64,000 nt of DNA from CADEER01 sp965216585. Its GTDB lineage: Bacteria; Desulfobacterota; Binatia; HRBIN30; CADEER01. Both the position numbers and the translations under genes were made by a program. The stretch lies in the NCBI GenBank assembly GCA_965216585.1, contig CBDCGC010000003.1, positions 4,588,001-4,652,000 of the forward strand, in the 5' to 3' direction. The notes beneath the pieces are model-generated. The model ran no database searches, was not told where the DNA came from, and saw only the letters and a list, made by a program, of their open reading frames with translations. This document shows, piece by piece, positions 36,677 to 47,769 of this stretch (the first letter of the stretch is position 1; each line of letters starts with the position of its first letter).

Positions 36677-37369
36677 ATGTTTCCTAGAGTGAGTATTCTA
36701 GCGGTGCTGTTGATCTTGGCTGCGAGTGCGCCGGCGGCAGAGCCGCAAACGGAGACCGAAAAGACGATCTATGCGATCGGTGTCGCAATGTCGCAGAGCC
36801 TCAGTCGCTACAACCTGAGCGACGCCGAGCTCGAGCTGGTCAAGCAGGGCATCGCCGACGGCGTCGCTGGCAAGGCGACCGTCGACGTGCGCAAGGAAAG
36901 CGCGAAGATCCAGAAGTTGGCGCGCGAGCGCGCCAAGGTCATCGCCGAAAAGGAAAAGGGCGCCTCGGCCAAGTTCCTCGAAGAGATGGCCGGCGTCGAC
37001 GGGGCAAAGAAGTTCGACTCCGGGCTGATCTTCATCGAGACGAAAGCGGGAGAAGGTGCCCACCCCGAGCCGACCGACGTCGTCAAGGTGCACTATCACG
37101 GAACGCTGCGTGATGGCTCGGTCTTCGACAGCTCGAAGGATCGCGGCACGCCGTCGACCTTCCCACTCAACCGCGTCATCAAGTGCTGGACCGAGGGCGT
37201 GCAAAAAATGAAAGTCGGTGGCGCGGCGACGCTGATCTGTCCGTCCGACATCGCCTACGGCGATCGCGGCTCGCCGCCGAAGATCCAGCCCGGCGCGGCG
37301 CTGAAATTCGATGTCGAGCTGATCGAGATCCAGGAGAAAGCTGCGCAGAAGCCGGCGGGACACCCATAG
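36677..37369 (+). CDS. FKBP-type peptidyl-prolyl isomerase, exported
   Basis: 230 aa. ATG 36677 follows AAGGAG at good spacing. The signal peptide is ILAVLLILAASAPAAEP. An N-terminal helical dimerisation domain as in Mip/FkpA (about residues 25-110) precedes the FKBP domain: VVKVHYHGTLRDGSVFDSS, FPLNRVIKCWTEG, PSDIAYGDRG and ALKFDVELIEI. It speeds proline isomerisation of envelope proteins. One unusual Cys occurs in VIKCWTEG. The 95 bases upstream separate it from the divergent repeat protein. Confidence 0.93.
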   Translation: MFPRVSILAVLLILAASAPAAEPQTETEKTIYAIGVAMSQSLSRYNLSDAELELVKQGIADGVAGKATVDVRKESAKIQKLARERAKVIAEKEKGASAKFLEEMAGVDGAKKFDSGLIFIETKAGEGAHPEPTDVVKVHYHGTLRDGSVFDSSKDRGTPSTFPLNRVIKCWTEGVQKMKVGGAATLICPSDIAYGDRGSPPKIQPGAALKFDVELIEIQEKAAQKPAGHP

Positions 37370-37379
37370 ACCCGAGTCG

Positions 37380-37796
37380 ATGGGCCATTGGCTGATCAAA
37401 ACCGAGCCCGGTACGTATTCGTGGCAGGATCTCCTGCGCGACGGCAAGACGTACTGGGACGGCGTGCGCAACTTTCAAGCGCGCAACAACATCCGCGCCA
37501 TGAAGCCGGGCGACCTCGCCTTGTACTACCACTCCGTCAAGGAGAAGGCGGTGGTCGGGGTCGCCCGCATCGTTTCCCGAGCCTATGCCGATCCGACGGC
37601 GAAGGACGGCGATTGGTCGGTGGTCGACGTCGAGCCGGCCTTTGCGCTGCGCCAGCCGGTTCCGTTGCAGGACATCAAGGCCGAAGCGGCGTTGGCGGAC
37701 ATGGTTCTGGTCAAGCAGTCTCGTCTTTCGGTGCAGCCCGTGCGCAAGGTCGAGTTTGACAGGGTCGTGAAGATGGGCGGAAAGTCGGCATTGTGA
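37380..37796 (+). CDS. EVE-domain protein (THYN1/PUA-like fold)
   Basis: 138 aa single EVE domain: HWLIKTEPGTYSWQDLL, WDGVRNFQARNNIRAMKPGD and LYYHS are the family signature. EVE domains are PUA-like and thought to bind modified bases in DNA or RNA; the exact role of stand-alone bacterial members is not settled. The gene is ten bases after the FKBP gene and 30 before map, so it may share their transcript. Confidence 0.9.
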   Translation: MGHWLIKTEPGTYSWQDLLRDGKTYWDGVRNFQARNNIRAMKPGDLALYYHSVKEKAVVGVARIVSRAYADPTAKDGDWSVVDVEPAFALRQPVPLQDIKAEAALADMVLVKQSRLSVQPVRKVEFDRVVKMGGKSAL

Positions 37797-37826
37797 CGTT
37801 CCGAGCGAACGGGCGACGGTAGTGAG

Positions 37827-38741
37827 ATGAAGAAGCGACGACGGCGAATGCGGCAGCCGACCGCCACTCGCGAAGTGTCGGGGATCAAGGCGCACGAGAT
37901 TCCTCAGATGCGGGCTGCGGGGCGCTTTGCGGCCGAGCTGCTCGACGCCATCGAGCCCGTGATCAGCGCCGGAATGACGACCGCCGAGATCGATGAAATG
38001 GTCGCCGAGCTGACGCGGCAGCGCGGCGCCACCAGTGCGCCGCTGGGCTACCACGGTTTCCCCAAGCACTGCTGCACATCGGTCAACGACGTCGTCTGTC
38101 ACGGCATTCCGTCGACTGCGGTCGAGTTGCGTGACGGCGACATCGTCAACGTCGATGTAACGCCGATCGTCGACGGTTACCACGGTGACGCATCGCGCAC
38201 GTTTTTCGTCGGCGAAGTGAGTGAGATCGCCGCGCGATTGGTGCGGGACACCTACCAATCGCTGTGGCGCGGCATTGCGGCCGTGCGCCCGGGGGCGCGC
38301 GTTGGCGATATCGGCCACGCCATCCAGTCGTTCGTCGAGCCGCGCGGCTATTCGGTCGTGCAGCAGTTTTCCGGTCACGGAATCGGCCGCATCTTTCACA
38401 CCGCCCCCGCCGTCATGCACTTCGGCCGGGCGGGCGACGGCGAGGAGCTGCTTCCCGGCATGGCGTTTACGATCGAGCCGATGATCAACCTCGGCGATTG
38501 GCGCTGCCGCATTCTCGACGACGGTTGGACGGCGGTGACCGTCGATCGCGCACTGTCGGCGCAGTTCGAGCACACCGTGATGGTGAGCGCGAGCGGTGTC
38601 GAGGTTTTTACGACCGGGGCGCACGAGATGGAGCGACTCCGCGATTGCGGAATTGAAGTGCCTGCACACGTCCGCTCGAGCGCTTTGGTGGCCGCTGGTG
38701 CGGCTGGCGACGGGCGTGCGGCGGCGACTGCTGCGTTGTGA
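37827..38741 (+). CDS. map: Methionine aminopeptidase, type I
   Basis: 304 aa. Removes the initiator Met from nascent proteins. Metal ligands are seen in IVNVDVTPI (Asp), GYHGDASRTF (Asp), FSGHGIGRIFH (His), TIEPM (Glu) and AQFEHTVMV (Glu). A basic N-terminus (MKKRRRRMRQ) and a ~40-residue Ala-rich C-terminal extension beyond the usual end make it slightly longer than average. Its stop is four bases before dusB. Confidence 0.94.
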   Translation: MKKRRRRMRQPTATREVSGIKAHEIPQMRAAGRFAAELLDAIEPVISAGMTTAEIDEMVAELTRQRGATSAPLGYHGFPKHCCTSVNDVVCHGIPSTAVELRDGDIVNVDVTPIVDGYHGDASRTFFVGEVSEIAARLVRDTYQSLWRGIAAVRPGARVGDIGHAIQSFVEPRGYSVVQQFSGHGIGRIFHTAPAVMHFGRAGDGEELLPGMAFTIEPMINLGDWRCRILDDGWTAVTVDRALSAQFEHTVMVSASGVEVFTTGAHEMERLRDCGIEVPAHVRSSALVAAGAAGDGRAAATAAL

Positions 38742-38745
38742 GCCG

Positions 38746-39762
38746 ATGGACGTTTCGCCTTTGAAGATCGGAGGGCTGCAATTACAGTCCCCGGTTCTGG
38801 CGGCGCCGGTGGCCGGCTTCACCGATTTCATTTTTCGTTCGATCGTGCGCGAGCTCGGCGGATGCGGTTTGATCTACACCGAAATGGTGTCGGCCGGCGG
38901 CTGGGTCGACGGCCGCATCGAGCCGCGCCGGTTGCGCGGCGTCGAAGACGAGCCGCGCCCTCTCGGCGTCCAGCTCTGGGATCGCGAGGAGGCGCCGATC
39001 GAAGAGGCTGCGCGCCGCCTGGTCGACCTCGACATCTCCGTCGTCGATCTCAATTTTGGCTGTCCAAAGCGGCGCATCATGGGACGGCACGCCGCCGGAG
39101 CGCAGCTCTTGCGCGATCCGCGTACGGTTGGCCGCCTCGTCGCAGCGGCGGTCAGGGGGGCCGGGACGACGCCGGTGACCGCCAAGGTTCGGCTCGGTGC
39201 ATCGATCGCCAAACGCACCGCCGCCGACGTGGCACGGGCGGCTGCGGACAACGGCGCCAGTGCAGTGACCGTGCACGGGCGCACCGCCGATCAGGGCTAC
39301 GGCACACCGAGCCATCGCCAACACATCGCCGAAGTCGTCGAAGCCGTCGACATTCCGGTGATCGCCAATGGCGACGTCACCGACGCGGCCTCGGCCCTGC
39401 GAACCGTGCGCGAGACCGGCGCCGCCGGGGTCATGGTGGCGCGGGCAGCGCTGCAGAAACCGTGGGTGTTTTCCCAGATCAGCGCCGCCTTCTGCGGCGC
39501 CGCAGTGCCGCCGGAGCCGAGCCTGCGCGAGCAGCGCGAGCTGCTGCTGCGCCACCACGCGGCCGTTGTCGGACGCGAAGGCGATCCGCACGGCACCGTC
39601 GTCATGCGCAAGTTCGCCTGTCGCTACCTCGGCGGTCAGCCGGGGGCCCGTACCTTCCGCTCGCACGTCTCACGAGCGGCGGACAGCGCCGACTTCCGCC
39701 GCATCGTCGCCGAGCACTTTCCGGTCGACGATACAGCGAAGGAACGCGACCAGGCAGCGTGA
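38746..39762 (+). CDS. dusB: tRNA-dihydrouridine synthase
   Basis: 338 aa TIM-barrel flavoenzyme that reduces uridines in tRNA D-loops. ATG 38746 is four bases after map; the frame upstream overlaps map and was discarded. LAAPVAGFTDFIFR is the FMN-binding start. NFGCPKRRI holds the catalytic Cys, VTVHGRTADQGY and IPVIANGDVTD are conserved, and KFACRYLGG lies in the C-terminal helical domain. The DusB subgroup is inferred from overall motif spacing. Confidence 0.92.
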   Translation: MDVSPLKIGGLQLQSPVLAAPVAGFTDFIFRSIVRELGGCGLIYTEMVSAGGWVDGRIEPRRLRGVEDEPRPLGVQLWDREEAPIEEAARRLVDLDISVVDLNFGCPKRRIMGRHAAGAQLLRDPRTVGRLVAAAVRGAGTTPVTAKVRLGASIAKRTAADVARAAADNGASAVTVHGRTADQGYGTPSHRQHIAEVVEAVDIPVIANGDVTDAASALRTVRETGAAGVMVARAALQKPWVFSQISAAFCGAAVPPEPSLREQRELLLRHHAAVVGREGDPHGTVVMRKFACRYLGGQPGARTFRSHVSRAADSADFRRIVAEHFPVDDTAKERDQAA

Positions 39763-39816
39763 CGCAACGATTGGTCGGCGCCCCCAATCACCAATCACCA
39801 CTCCCCACTCACCGTT

Positions 39817-40833
39817 TCACCCCATCGGGTACTTGATCTCCCGCGACACTGCGTTGCATGCGTCGAGCACGTCGCGCTCGAGCTTGACGTCGGCGGCTGC
39901 CAGGGTGTCGTCGAGTTGCTGGACACGGGTGGCGCCGATGATGGTCGAGCCGACGAAGTCGTGTGCGAGCGACCACGCGGTGGCGAGGGTCGCCGGCGCC
40001 ATACCGGCGTCGCGAGCGATGTCCATGAAGCGCGCCGTCGACGAGCGCGAGGCCGGGCTGAGGAAGCGCGACAGCATCGTTTTCGTGCGCGGGCTGTAGT
40101 CCCGGTAGATGGTGAAGCGCGCGCCGGGTGGCTCGGCGCCGTCGTGGTACTTGCCGGAGAGAACTCCCCCGGCAATCGGGCTGTAGGGCAGGAGACTCAC
40201 CTTTTCGCGCCGGCACACCTCGGCCAGCTCGTCTTCGAAGCGGCGGTATAGCAGGGAAAAGTTGTTCTGGATCGTTTCGTAGCGGGCGAGACCGTGCAGG
40301 TCGCTGGTCCACAGTCCTTTCATCAAGCCGTAGGCGTTTTCGTTGCTGCAACCGACGTAACGGACCTTTCCGGATTGGACGAGCTCGCTGAGGGCGCGCA
40401 GTGTCTCCTCCTGGTCGACGTCGCGGTCGGGCCAGTGCGTTTGGTAGAGATCGATGTAGTCGGTCTGCAAGCGTCGGAGGCTTCCTTCGACGGCGCGAAG
40501 GATGTGGTGGCGGTCGAGGGACGTTCGATTCTCGCGCACCGGCGCGACGAACCACCCCGACCCCGGTCCGGCGACCTTGGTCGCGACGATGAGACGATCG
40601 CGTGGCTTGTCAGCCATCCAACGGCCGACGATCTCTTCGCTCGCACCGGCGTAGCGAAACTCCGGAGGCACCGGATAGATCTCGGCGACGTCGAGAAAGT
40701 CGACCCCCTGTTCGTAGGCCTTGTCGAGGATGGCGCGGCTCGTCTCTTCGTCGGCTTGGTTGCCGAAGGTCATCGTACCCATGCAAATCTCGGATACGGC
40801 CAAGCCCGACCTGCCCAGATGTCGTCGTTTCAC
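39817..40833 (-). CDS. Aldo/keto reductase
   Basis: 338 aa NADPH-dependent oxidoreductase. GTG 40833 is chosen because AAGGAGG lies about eight bases upstream and the family start VKRRHLGRSGLAVSEICMG follows. Catalytic tetrad candidates: Asp in VDFLDVAEIY with Tyr at its end, Lys in IVATKV and His in DLYQTHWPD. RYVGCSNENAYG and GSTIIGATRVQQL are cofactor-site segments. It resembles the Tas/YajO/YghZ type; the substrate is unknown. It is convergent with dusB and divergent from clpS. Confidence 0.9.
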   Translation of the reverse strand: MKRRHLGRSGLAVSEICMGTMTFGNQADEETSRAILDKAYEQGVDFLDVAEIYPVPPEFRYAGASEEIVGRWMADKPRDRLIVATKVAGPGSGWFVAPVRENRTSLDRHHILRAVEGSLRRLQTDYIDLYQTHWPDRDVDQEETLRALSELVQSGKVRYVGCSNENAYGLMKGLWTSDLHGLARYETIQNNFSLLYRRFEDELAEVCRREKVSLLPYSPIAGGVLSGKYHDGAEPPGARFTIYRDYSPRTKTMLSRFLSPASRSSTARFMDIARDAGMAPATLATAWSLAHDFVGSTIIGATRVQQLDDTLAAADVKLERDVLDACNAVSREIKYPMG

Positions 40834-41013
40834 GGATGATTCCTCCTTGTCCCGGCAGCGGACATAAACCCGCATCACTCGCCAACTTTCAAGGATGCGC
40901 GCGAGGAAACGGCTGCCGGGCGACCATCGGGGGGTCGTCCGGCGATGCGGATGTCGCGCAATGGCGGTGCTTGCTGTAGTATCGCTGGATCAAGATGCAG
41001 CGTGAGCGGTGCG

Positions 41014-41331
41014 ATGGGCGATTGGACGGATCTCGAGCGCCATGACGGCGTGGTTACGGAGAGCGAGAAGAAGCTCGAGCCGCCGCCGATGTACAAGGTG
41101 CTGCTGCACAACGACGACTATACGACGATGGAATTCGTCGTGCAGATTCTGCAGAGCGTTTTCAACCGCTCGCATGCCGAAGCGACGCAGATCATGTTGC
41201 ATATCCACAAGAGTGGACTGGGCGTCGCCGGGGTATACACCCACGAGGTTGCCGAGACCAAGGTTGCCATCGTCGAGGCAATGGCCCGCCAGCACGAGTA
41301 TCCGCTGCGCTGCACGATGGAGGAGGAGTAG
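41014..41331 (+). CDS. clpS: ATP-dependent Clp protease adaptor ClpS
   Basis: 105 aa. Delivers N-degron substrates to ClpA. YKVLLHNDDYTTMEFVVQIL has the NDD motif and the hydrophobic pocket residues, and HIHKSGLGVAGVYTHEVAETK completes the fold. ATG 41014 is preferred; GTG 41002 is possible. It is 134 bases before clpA on the same strand. Confidence 0.94.
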   Translation: MGDWTDLERHDGVVTESEKKLEPPPMYKVLLHNDDYTTMEFVVQILQSVFNRSHAEATQIMLHIHKSGLGVAGVYTHEVAETKVAIVEAMARQHEYPLRCTMEEE

Positions 41332-41387
41332 CGGCGGTGCCGCGGCAGAAAAGTTGGCGATTGATTTCGCAAAGTGAAGCGATTTTC

Positions 41388-41425
41388 GGCACACTGAAAG
41401 ACGGTGTGCCAATGGGCGGTGTGCC
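41388..41425 (+). promoter_or_regulatory. Inverted-repeat element between clpS and clpA
   Basis: GGCACAC (41388-41394) and GTGTGCC (41404-41410) form a 7-bp stem with a 9-nt loop, and a second GTGTGCC lies at 41419-41425. This could be a repressor site or a small hairpin ahead of clpA. The alternative pairing arms suggest two mutually exclusive structures. Function is inferred only. Confidence 0.35.
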
Positions 41426-41465
41426 GACGGAAGGATAATCAGCGCCGGAACGAGTGGTACTGGAT

Positions 41466-43709
<2,244 letters not shown>

Positions 43710-43741
43710 GCTCCGCGCTCTGATCGAGGCGGCGCGCTCCT

Positions 43742-44539
43742 TCAAAGGGCCCGTACCTGTTGCACGACGAGGGGTACGACGACGATCAGTTGGATGGCGT
43801 CGAAGACGCCGTGGGCGATGATCGAACGCGCCAGCTTGCGGTGCTTGGCGAAGTCCCAGCCGATGATCAGCGATACCACGAAGACGCCGATCATCAGGGT
43901 CGGCAGGCCGTAGCTGATGTGGGCGATGGCGAAGAGGAGGCTCGAGGACCAGAGGCCGATGCGCGATTGGAGAAAGGCTCGAAAGAACGCCTCTTCGACG
44001 GTCATGGCGGAAAGAATGAGCAGAGCCTTCTTGGCCAGGGGCAGCTCCGCCATCCAGATCATGATGTCGGGAATGTCCGCCGGCGTGGTGGTCGCTTCGG
44101 CGGCCGGCAGGCCGCCCATCGCGACGTGTGCGGCGACGCTGGCGAGCAGCGCCGCACCGAGGGTGAAGGCCCAGACGCGCATGCCGAGTAGCAGACCGCC
44201 GCTGACGTCGGCGACAGTCGGTGCCTCGAGGTAGAGGAAGCTGGTCGGCCGAATCGGCCGCCGCACCGTCCACCAGGCGAGTAGAAAGAGGGCCAGGATC
44301 GAGTGGCCGGCAAAGAGAGATGCGAAGGTGAGATCCTCGATGTCGATGCTGGGCTGCTCGGCGACGAAAACCGCCGGCAGAGCCACCGCGGCGTAGATCA
44401 CCATGAAGAGGAGGAACCATCCGAGTCGGCGCGCCGTCTTGGTCGAGAACTCGTAGGGGATCGTGCGCAGGCGTCCGCCTGCTCGCAGCAGGACGAGGAT
44501 GAGGCAGGCGAAGGTGGCGGCTCCGGCAAGTGCGGTCAT
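43742..44539 (-). CDS. CPBP family intramembrane metalloprotease (CAAX/Abi type)
   Basis: 265 aa, about eight membrane segments. The Abi/CPBP motifs are VEEAFFRAFLQ (EExxxR), LFAIAHISYG (His) and SIIAHGVFDAIQ (His with following Asp). Members are prenyl-protein proteases or are linked to bacteriocin self-immunity; the substrate here is unknown. ATG 44539 overlaps the preceding gene's stop (ATGA), so the two membrane proteins are probably co-translated. Confidence 0.85.
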   Translation of the reverse strand: MTALAGAATFACLILVLLRAGGRLRTIPYEFSTKTARRLGWFLLFMVIYAAVALPAVFVAEQPSIDIEDLTFASLFAGHSILALFLLAWWTVRRPIRPTSFLYLEAPTVADVSGGLLLGMRVWAFTLGAALLASVAAHVAMGGLPAAEATTTPADIPDIMIWMAELPLAKKALLILSAMTVEEAFFRAFLQSRIGLWSSSLLFAIAHISYGLPTLMIGVFVVSLIIGWDFAKHRKLARSIIAHGVFDAIQLIVVVPLVVQQVRAL

Positions 44540-45177
44540 GCGATGGCGTCGGCTGGCAGTCGTATCGGTGCCGAACCGCTCGAGAGAAAGAGAAAGGCGT
44601 CGATGAGAACGTCGAAGAGGTTGGCGGCGACGAAGAGTACGATGGCAACCGTGACGGCGCGCACTCGAGTGGATACGCCGGCGGCCTGCGCCGCCATCGC
44701 CAGGGCGGCGAGCAGCCACGGCAAGGACAGCCAGCGCGCGGTCGAAACCATGGCGTGGGTCACCGGGAGCAGGTCGAGCCAATAGACCAGCGCCGGCAGG
44801 AAGTGGACGACGGCGGGTGCGTAGGCCAGGCCGGCCGGGCGGAGCAGGCGCTGGTAGGAGACCTTTTCGGCCAGCAGGTTGATGACCAGCTTGGCCACCG
44901 CCGTGCCAAACGCCCAACGCGCCAGTGCAAGGACCATGATCGGAACCAAGCTCCAGGCGGCAAGGGTACGTACCAGATACTCGTCGGTATCGCTGTACAA
45001 GCCGAGCGAATCACTGGCCAACGCCGCGATGATCACGACCACCGCTGCCTTTCGCCAGGCAGAAGCTTGTGCCGCGGCGCGGTCGAACACCGGCCGCTGT
45101 AGGAACAGCGCCGCGCCGAAGTCGGATACCAGGTCGGCAATCGCCGATGCCGCGGTGCGCGGCGGCAACTCAGCCAT
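44536..45177 (-). CDS. Five-helix membrane protein (Yip1-like), function unknown
   Basis: 213 aa with about five hydrophobic segments, for example AAVVVIIAALASDSLGLY and LSLPWLLAALAMAAQAAG. The layout resembles Yip1/YIP1-family membrane proteins, but no catalytic motif is visible. It overlaps the CPBP protease by four bases, so it may be a partner or substrate-presenting component. Confidence 0.65.
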   Translation of the reverse strand: MAELPPRTAASAIADLVSDFGAALFLQRPVFDRAAAQASAWRKAAVVVIIAALASDSLGLYSDTDEYLVRTLAAWSLVPIMVLALARWAFGTAVAKLVINLLAEKVSYQRLLRPAGLAYAPAVVHFLPALVYWLDLLPVTHAMVSTARWLSLPWLLAALAMAAQAAGVSTRVRAVTVAIVLFVAANLFDVLIDAFLFLSSGSAPIRLPADAIA

Positions 45178-45486
45178 GAGCAGTGGTTTTACCTGGAACT
45201 CACCGTTTTTCCACGCCTGCTTTGTCGGTTGATTGAGGCCCGTTTCAGCATGCTCGTCCCGGCTTCACGGGTTGCATGAATCATGTGAATTCGAATCTGC
45301 ATGGACCTCTAACCCCGTCGCCATATGTTGTCCGAGACGGTCCGAATGGCCCTCTGAGAGCGTCTCTCGCGGCACCCCTGCTGAAATTCAAAACACTATT
45401 CTACCTAGGCGCTTTCTTTCCTCGCACCAAACCGGCTAGAGTAGTGGGCCGGAGTCCAGTGGGACTCGATTGTCGAGAGGAGGGGT
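45178..45486. other. Intergenic region with no recognised gene
   Basis: 309 bases between the divergent Yip1-like and KamA-like genes. They are A+T-richer than the flanks, as expected for a double promoter region. I see no tRNA, strong terminator or convincing operator. GGAGGGGT directly before 45487 is the KamA-like ribosome-binding site. Confidence 0.6.
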
Positions 45487-46923
45487 ATGCCGAGTCGAAC
45501 GACACAGAGCGAAGCCAAGCGGTTGGATTCTCAGGCCGTTGACCAGGGGTGGGCGGGCAAGTTGGAGAGGTGGCCTGAGGGGCGCCGTCCTGCCGTCTAT
45601 ACGAATCGGAATATCGATGAAATTCAGCAACTTGCCAAGTTGTCACCGGACGATCTCTTCGCCATCCGGGCGGTTTCGCAGATCTTGCCGTTTCGCGTCA
45701 ACGAGTATGTGATCGAGGAGCTGATTGACTGGCAGTCCGCGCCCGATGATCCGATCTTTCGCCTGACCTTTCCGCATCGCGGCATGTTGTCGGCCGAGCA
45801 TTTCGGCCAGATATCCCGGCTGCTGCGACGGGGTGCCGGCAAGGCCGAGATCGCCAAGGTCGCGCGCCGGATTCGCGAGCAGCTCAACCCCCACCCCGCC
45901 GGTCAGGTCGAAATGAACCTGCCGATCGGCGACGACGGGGAGGTGGTCAACGGGCTGCAGCACAAATACCGGGAGACGGTGCTCTTCTTTCCGCGCGAGG
46001 GCCAGACCTGTCATTCGTATTGCACGTTTTGCTTCCGTTGGGCGCAGTTCGTAGGCGAGAACGATTTCAAGATTCGCGCTGACGACAAGGAGCGATTGCA
46101 CTCGTATCTGGCGGCGCACGGCGACGTTAGCGACGTGCTCATTACTGGTGGCGACCCGATGGTCATGCGCACATCGAAACTGCGCGCCTACGTCGAGCCG
46201 CTGGCGGGAGACCGCTTCGAGCACATTCGCACGATTCGAATCGGTACCAAGGCTCTGACCTTCTGGCCGCATCGTTTCGTCGGCGATGCCGATTCCGATG
46301 AGCTGCTGCGGCTCATCGAGCGCATGGTCAACCGCGGCAAGCACGTCGCGCTGATGGCGCACTACAACCATTGGCGCGAGTTGTCGACGCCGGTGGCGCG
46401 AGCGGCGATTCGACGCCTGCGCGACGCCGGGGCGGAGATCCGCAGCCAGGGTCCGTTGCTGCGTCACATCAACGACGATCCAGAGGTTTGGAGTCGGCTG
46501 TGGACCACGCAGGTCAACCTCGGCATCGTTCCCTACTATATGTTCGTCGAGCGCGACACCGGCTCGCGCGAGTACTTCGAGTTGCCGCTGGTGCGCGCTT
46601 GGCAGATCTATCGCGAGGCGCAGAAGTCGGTGTCGGGTCTCGGCCGCTCGGCGCGCGGTCCGTCGATGAGCGCTGGACCGGGCAAGGTTGAAATCCAGGG
46701 CGTGACCGAGATCAAGGGCGAGAAGGTCATGGCGTTGCGCTTCCTGCAGGGTCGCAATCCGGACTGGGTACAGCGACCCTTCTTCGCGCGCTACGACGAA
46801 GAGGCGACGTGGCTTGATCAACTGGTACCGGCCTTTGGCGAAGAGCGCTTCTTCTTCGAGGCCGAGTACGAGGAGATGTGCGCCCGCGCTGGCAACTTCT
46901 TGCCCGGCAAGAAGCTGATCTGA
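45487..46923 (+). CDS. Radical SAM aminomutase-like protein (KamA family)
   Basis: 478 aa. The 4Fe-4S/SAM motif is CHSYCTFC in GQTCHSYCTFCFRWAQF. VLITGGDPMVM is the SAM-binding GGD segment, and VALMAHYNHWRELS continues the barrel. It fits the lysine 2,3-aminomutase/EpmB superfamily, which uses SAM and PLP to shift amino groups. The Cys-x-Phe-Cys with Phe-Arg-Trp after it differs from canonical LAM (C-x3-C-x2-C followed by basic residues), so the substrate may not be lysine. GAGGAGGGG just before ATG supports the start. No acetyltransferase for beta-lysine osmolyte synthesis and no EF-P gene is adjacent. Confidence 0.82.
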   Translation: MPSRTTQSEAKRLDSQAVDQGWAGKLERWPEGRRPAVYTNRNIDEIQQLAKLSPDDLFAIRAVSQILPFRVNEYVIEELIDWQSAPDDPIFRLTFPHRGMLSAEHFGQISRLLRRGAGKAEIAKVARRIREQLNPHPAGQVEMNLPIGDDGEVVNGLQHKYRETVLFFPREGQTCHSYCTFCFRWAQFVGENDFKIRADDKERLHSYLAAHGDVSDVLITGGDPMVMRTSKLRAYVEPLAGDRFEHIRTIRIGTKALTFWPHRFVGDADSDELLRLIERMVNRGKHVALMAHYNHWRELSTPVARAAIRRLRDAGAEIRSQGPLLRHINDDPEVWSRLWTTQVNLGIVPYYMFVERDTGSREYFELPLVRAWQIYREAQKSVSGLGRSARGPSMSAGPGKVEIQGVTEIKGEKVMALRFLQGRNPDWVQRPFFARYDEEATWLDQLVPAFGEERFFFEAEYEEMCARAGNFLPGKKLI

Positions 46924-46935
46924 GAGCGCTCGCCC

Positions 46936-47367
46936 TCAGCGCGGTTTGTTCGCGAGTGCCTTGTCGAAGCGCATGACGTCGCCGCTGCCGGCCTGGGCGA
47001 TCGCGTCTTGTGCCGCGGCGAAGGTCTTGAACGCCGCCCAGCCCTGGTTTTGCGGTGACCGGAAAGCGGGGCTGCGGGCCAGCCAGACGTCGCCGCCGTC
47101 GATCCATTCGCCGCTGCCGGTGCGGTCCTGAAAGAACACGCCACCGGGCGATTGCTGGGGCAGGTCCGCCATCAGGCAGCCGGGGTCGTCGTAGAGGTGG
47201 AACCCGCCGGCCCGGTCACTTGCGGCAGCGGCCCATTCGAGTTGCAAAATGACGGAAGAGCAACGCTGGCACTTCGATTGGCCGAGCGCGACCGCGGGCG
47301 GATCGCTCGTCGTGCAGGCTGCGGCGAGCAGCAACGGTAGGAGCGGCAAGATCGCTGTCGTTCTCAT
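46936..47367 (-). CDS. NosL-like copper-chaperone lipoprotein
   Basis: 143 aa from ATG 47367. The signal LLPLLLAAAC is a lipobox. A CQRC pair follows at the mature N-terminus. Then FHLYDDPGCLMADL, WIDGGDVWLARS and WAAFKTFAAAQDAIAQAG match the NosL fold (beta-alpha units with a GCM-like Cys). NosL inserts copper into nitrous-oxide reductase, but no nos genes are here, so another copper client or a general metal role is possible. Small and compact, with no operon partner. Confidence 0.7.
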   Translation of the reverse strand: MRTTAILPLLPLLLAAACTTSDPPAVALGQSKCQRCSSVILQLEWAAAASDRAGGFHLYDDPGCLMADLPQQSPGGVFFQDRTGSGEWIDGGDVWLARSPAFRSPQNQGWAAFKTFAAAQDAIAQAGSGDVMRFDKALANKPR

Positions 47368-47512
47368 GCAGCGTTCACAACACGGGCAGCCGGGCCTGGC
47401 AAGTGGTGCCGTGGCATCGCTGCATCGGTGCCGGCTGGGATTCACAGCCGGGTCGTACCCTGCTAGGCTGCCACGGCGGCGCGGCCAACGCGTCTGCGAA
47501 ACGGGAGATCAG

Positions 47513-47680
47513 ATGGCTAAGGCAGTTCGCGAAAAAATCAAGCTCGTCTCGTCGGCGGGTACCGGCTATTTCTACACGGCGACCAAGAACCGCCGCACCC
47601 ATCCGGACAAGCTGACGACCAAGAAGTACGATCCCAAGGCGCGCAAGCACGTCGATTTCACCGAATCGAAGATGAAGTAG
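47513..47680 (+). CDS. rpmG: 50S ribosomal protein L33
   Basis: 55 aa. AKAVREKIKLVSSAGTGYFY then TKNRRTHPDKLTTKKYDPKARKHVDFTESK is the L33 signature. It lacks the two CxxC pairs, so it is the zinc-independent (C-minus) form. GGGAGATCAG precedes the ATG at 47513; the longer frame from 47249 is not supported. It stands apart from other ribosomal genes. Confidence 0.95.
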   Translation: MAKAVREKIKLVSSAGTGYFYTATKNRRTHPDKLTTKKYDPKARKHVDFTESKMK

Positions 47681-47769
47681 GTGGGGCCGAGATTCAGCGC
47701 TTCGTTCAAGACGCCGGCGCCGATCGTCGCTAGCGTCGCCTCCAGACACGACAGTCTTGGAGGCGATAC

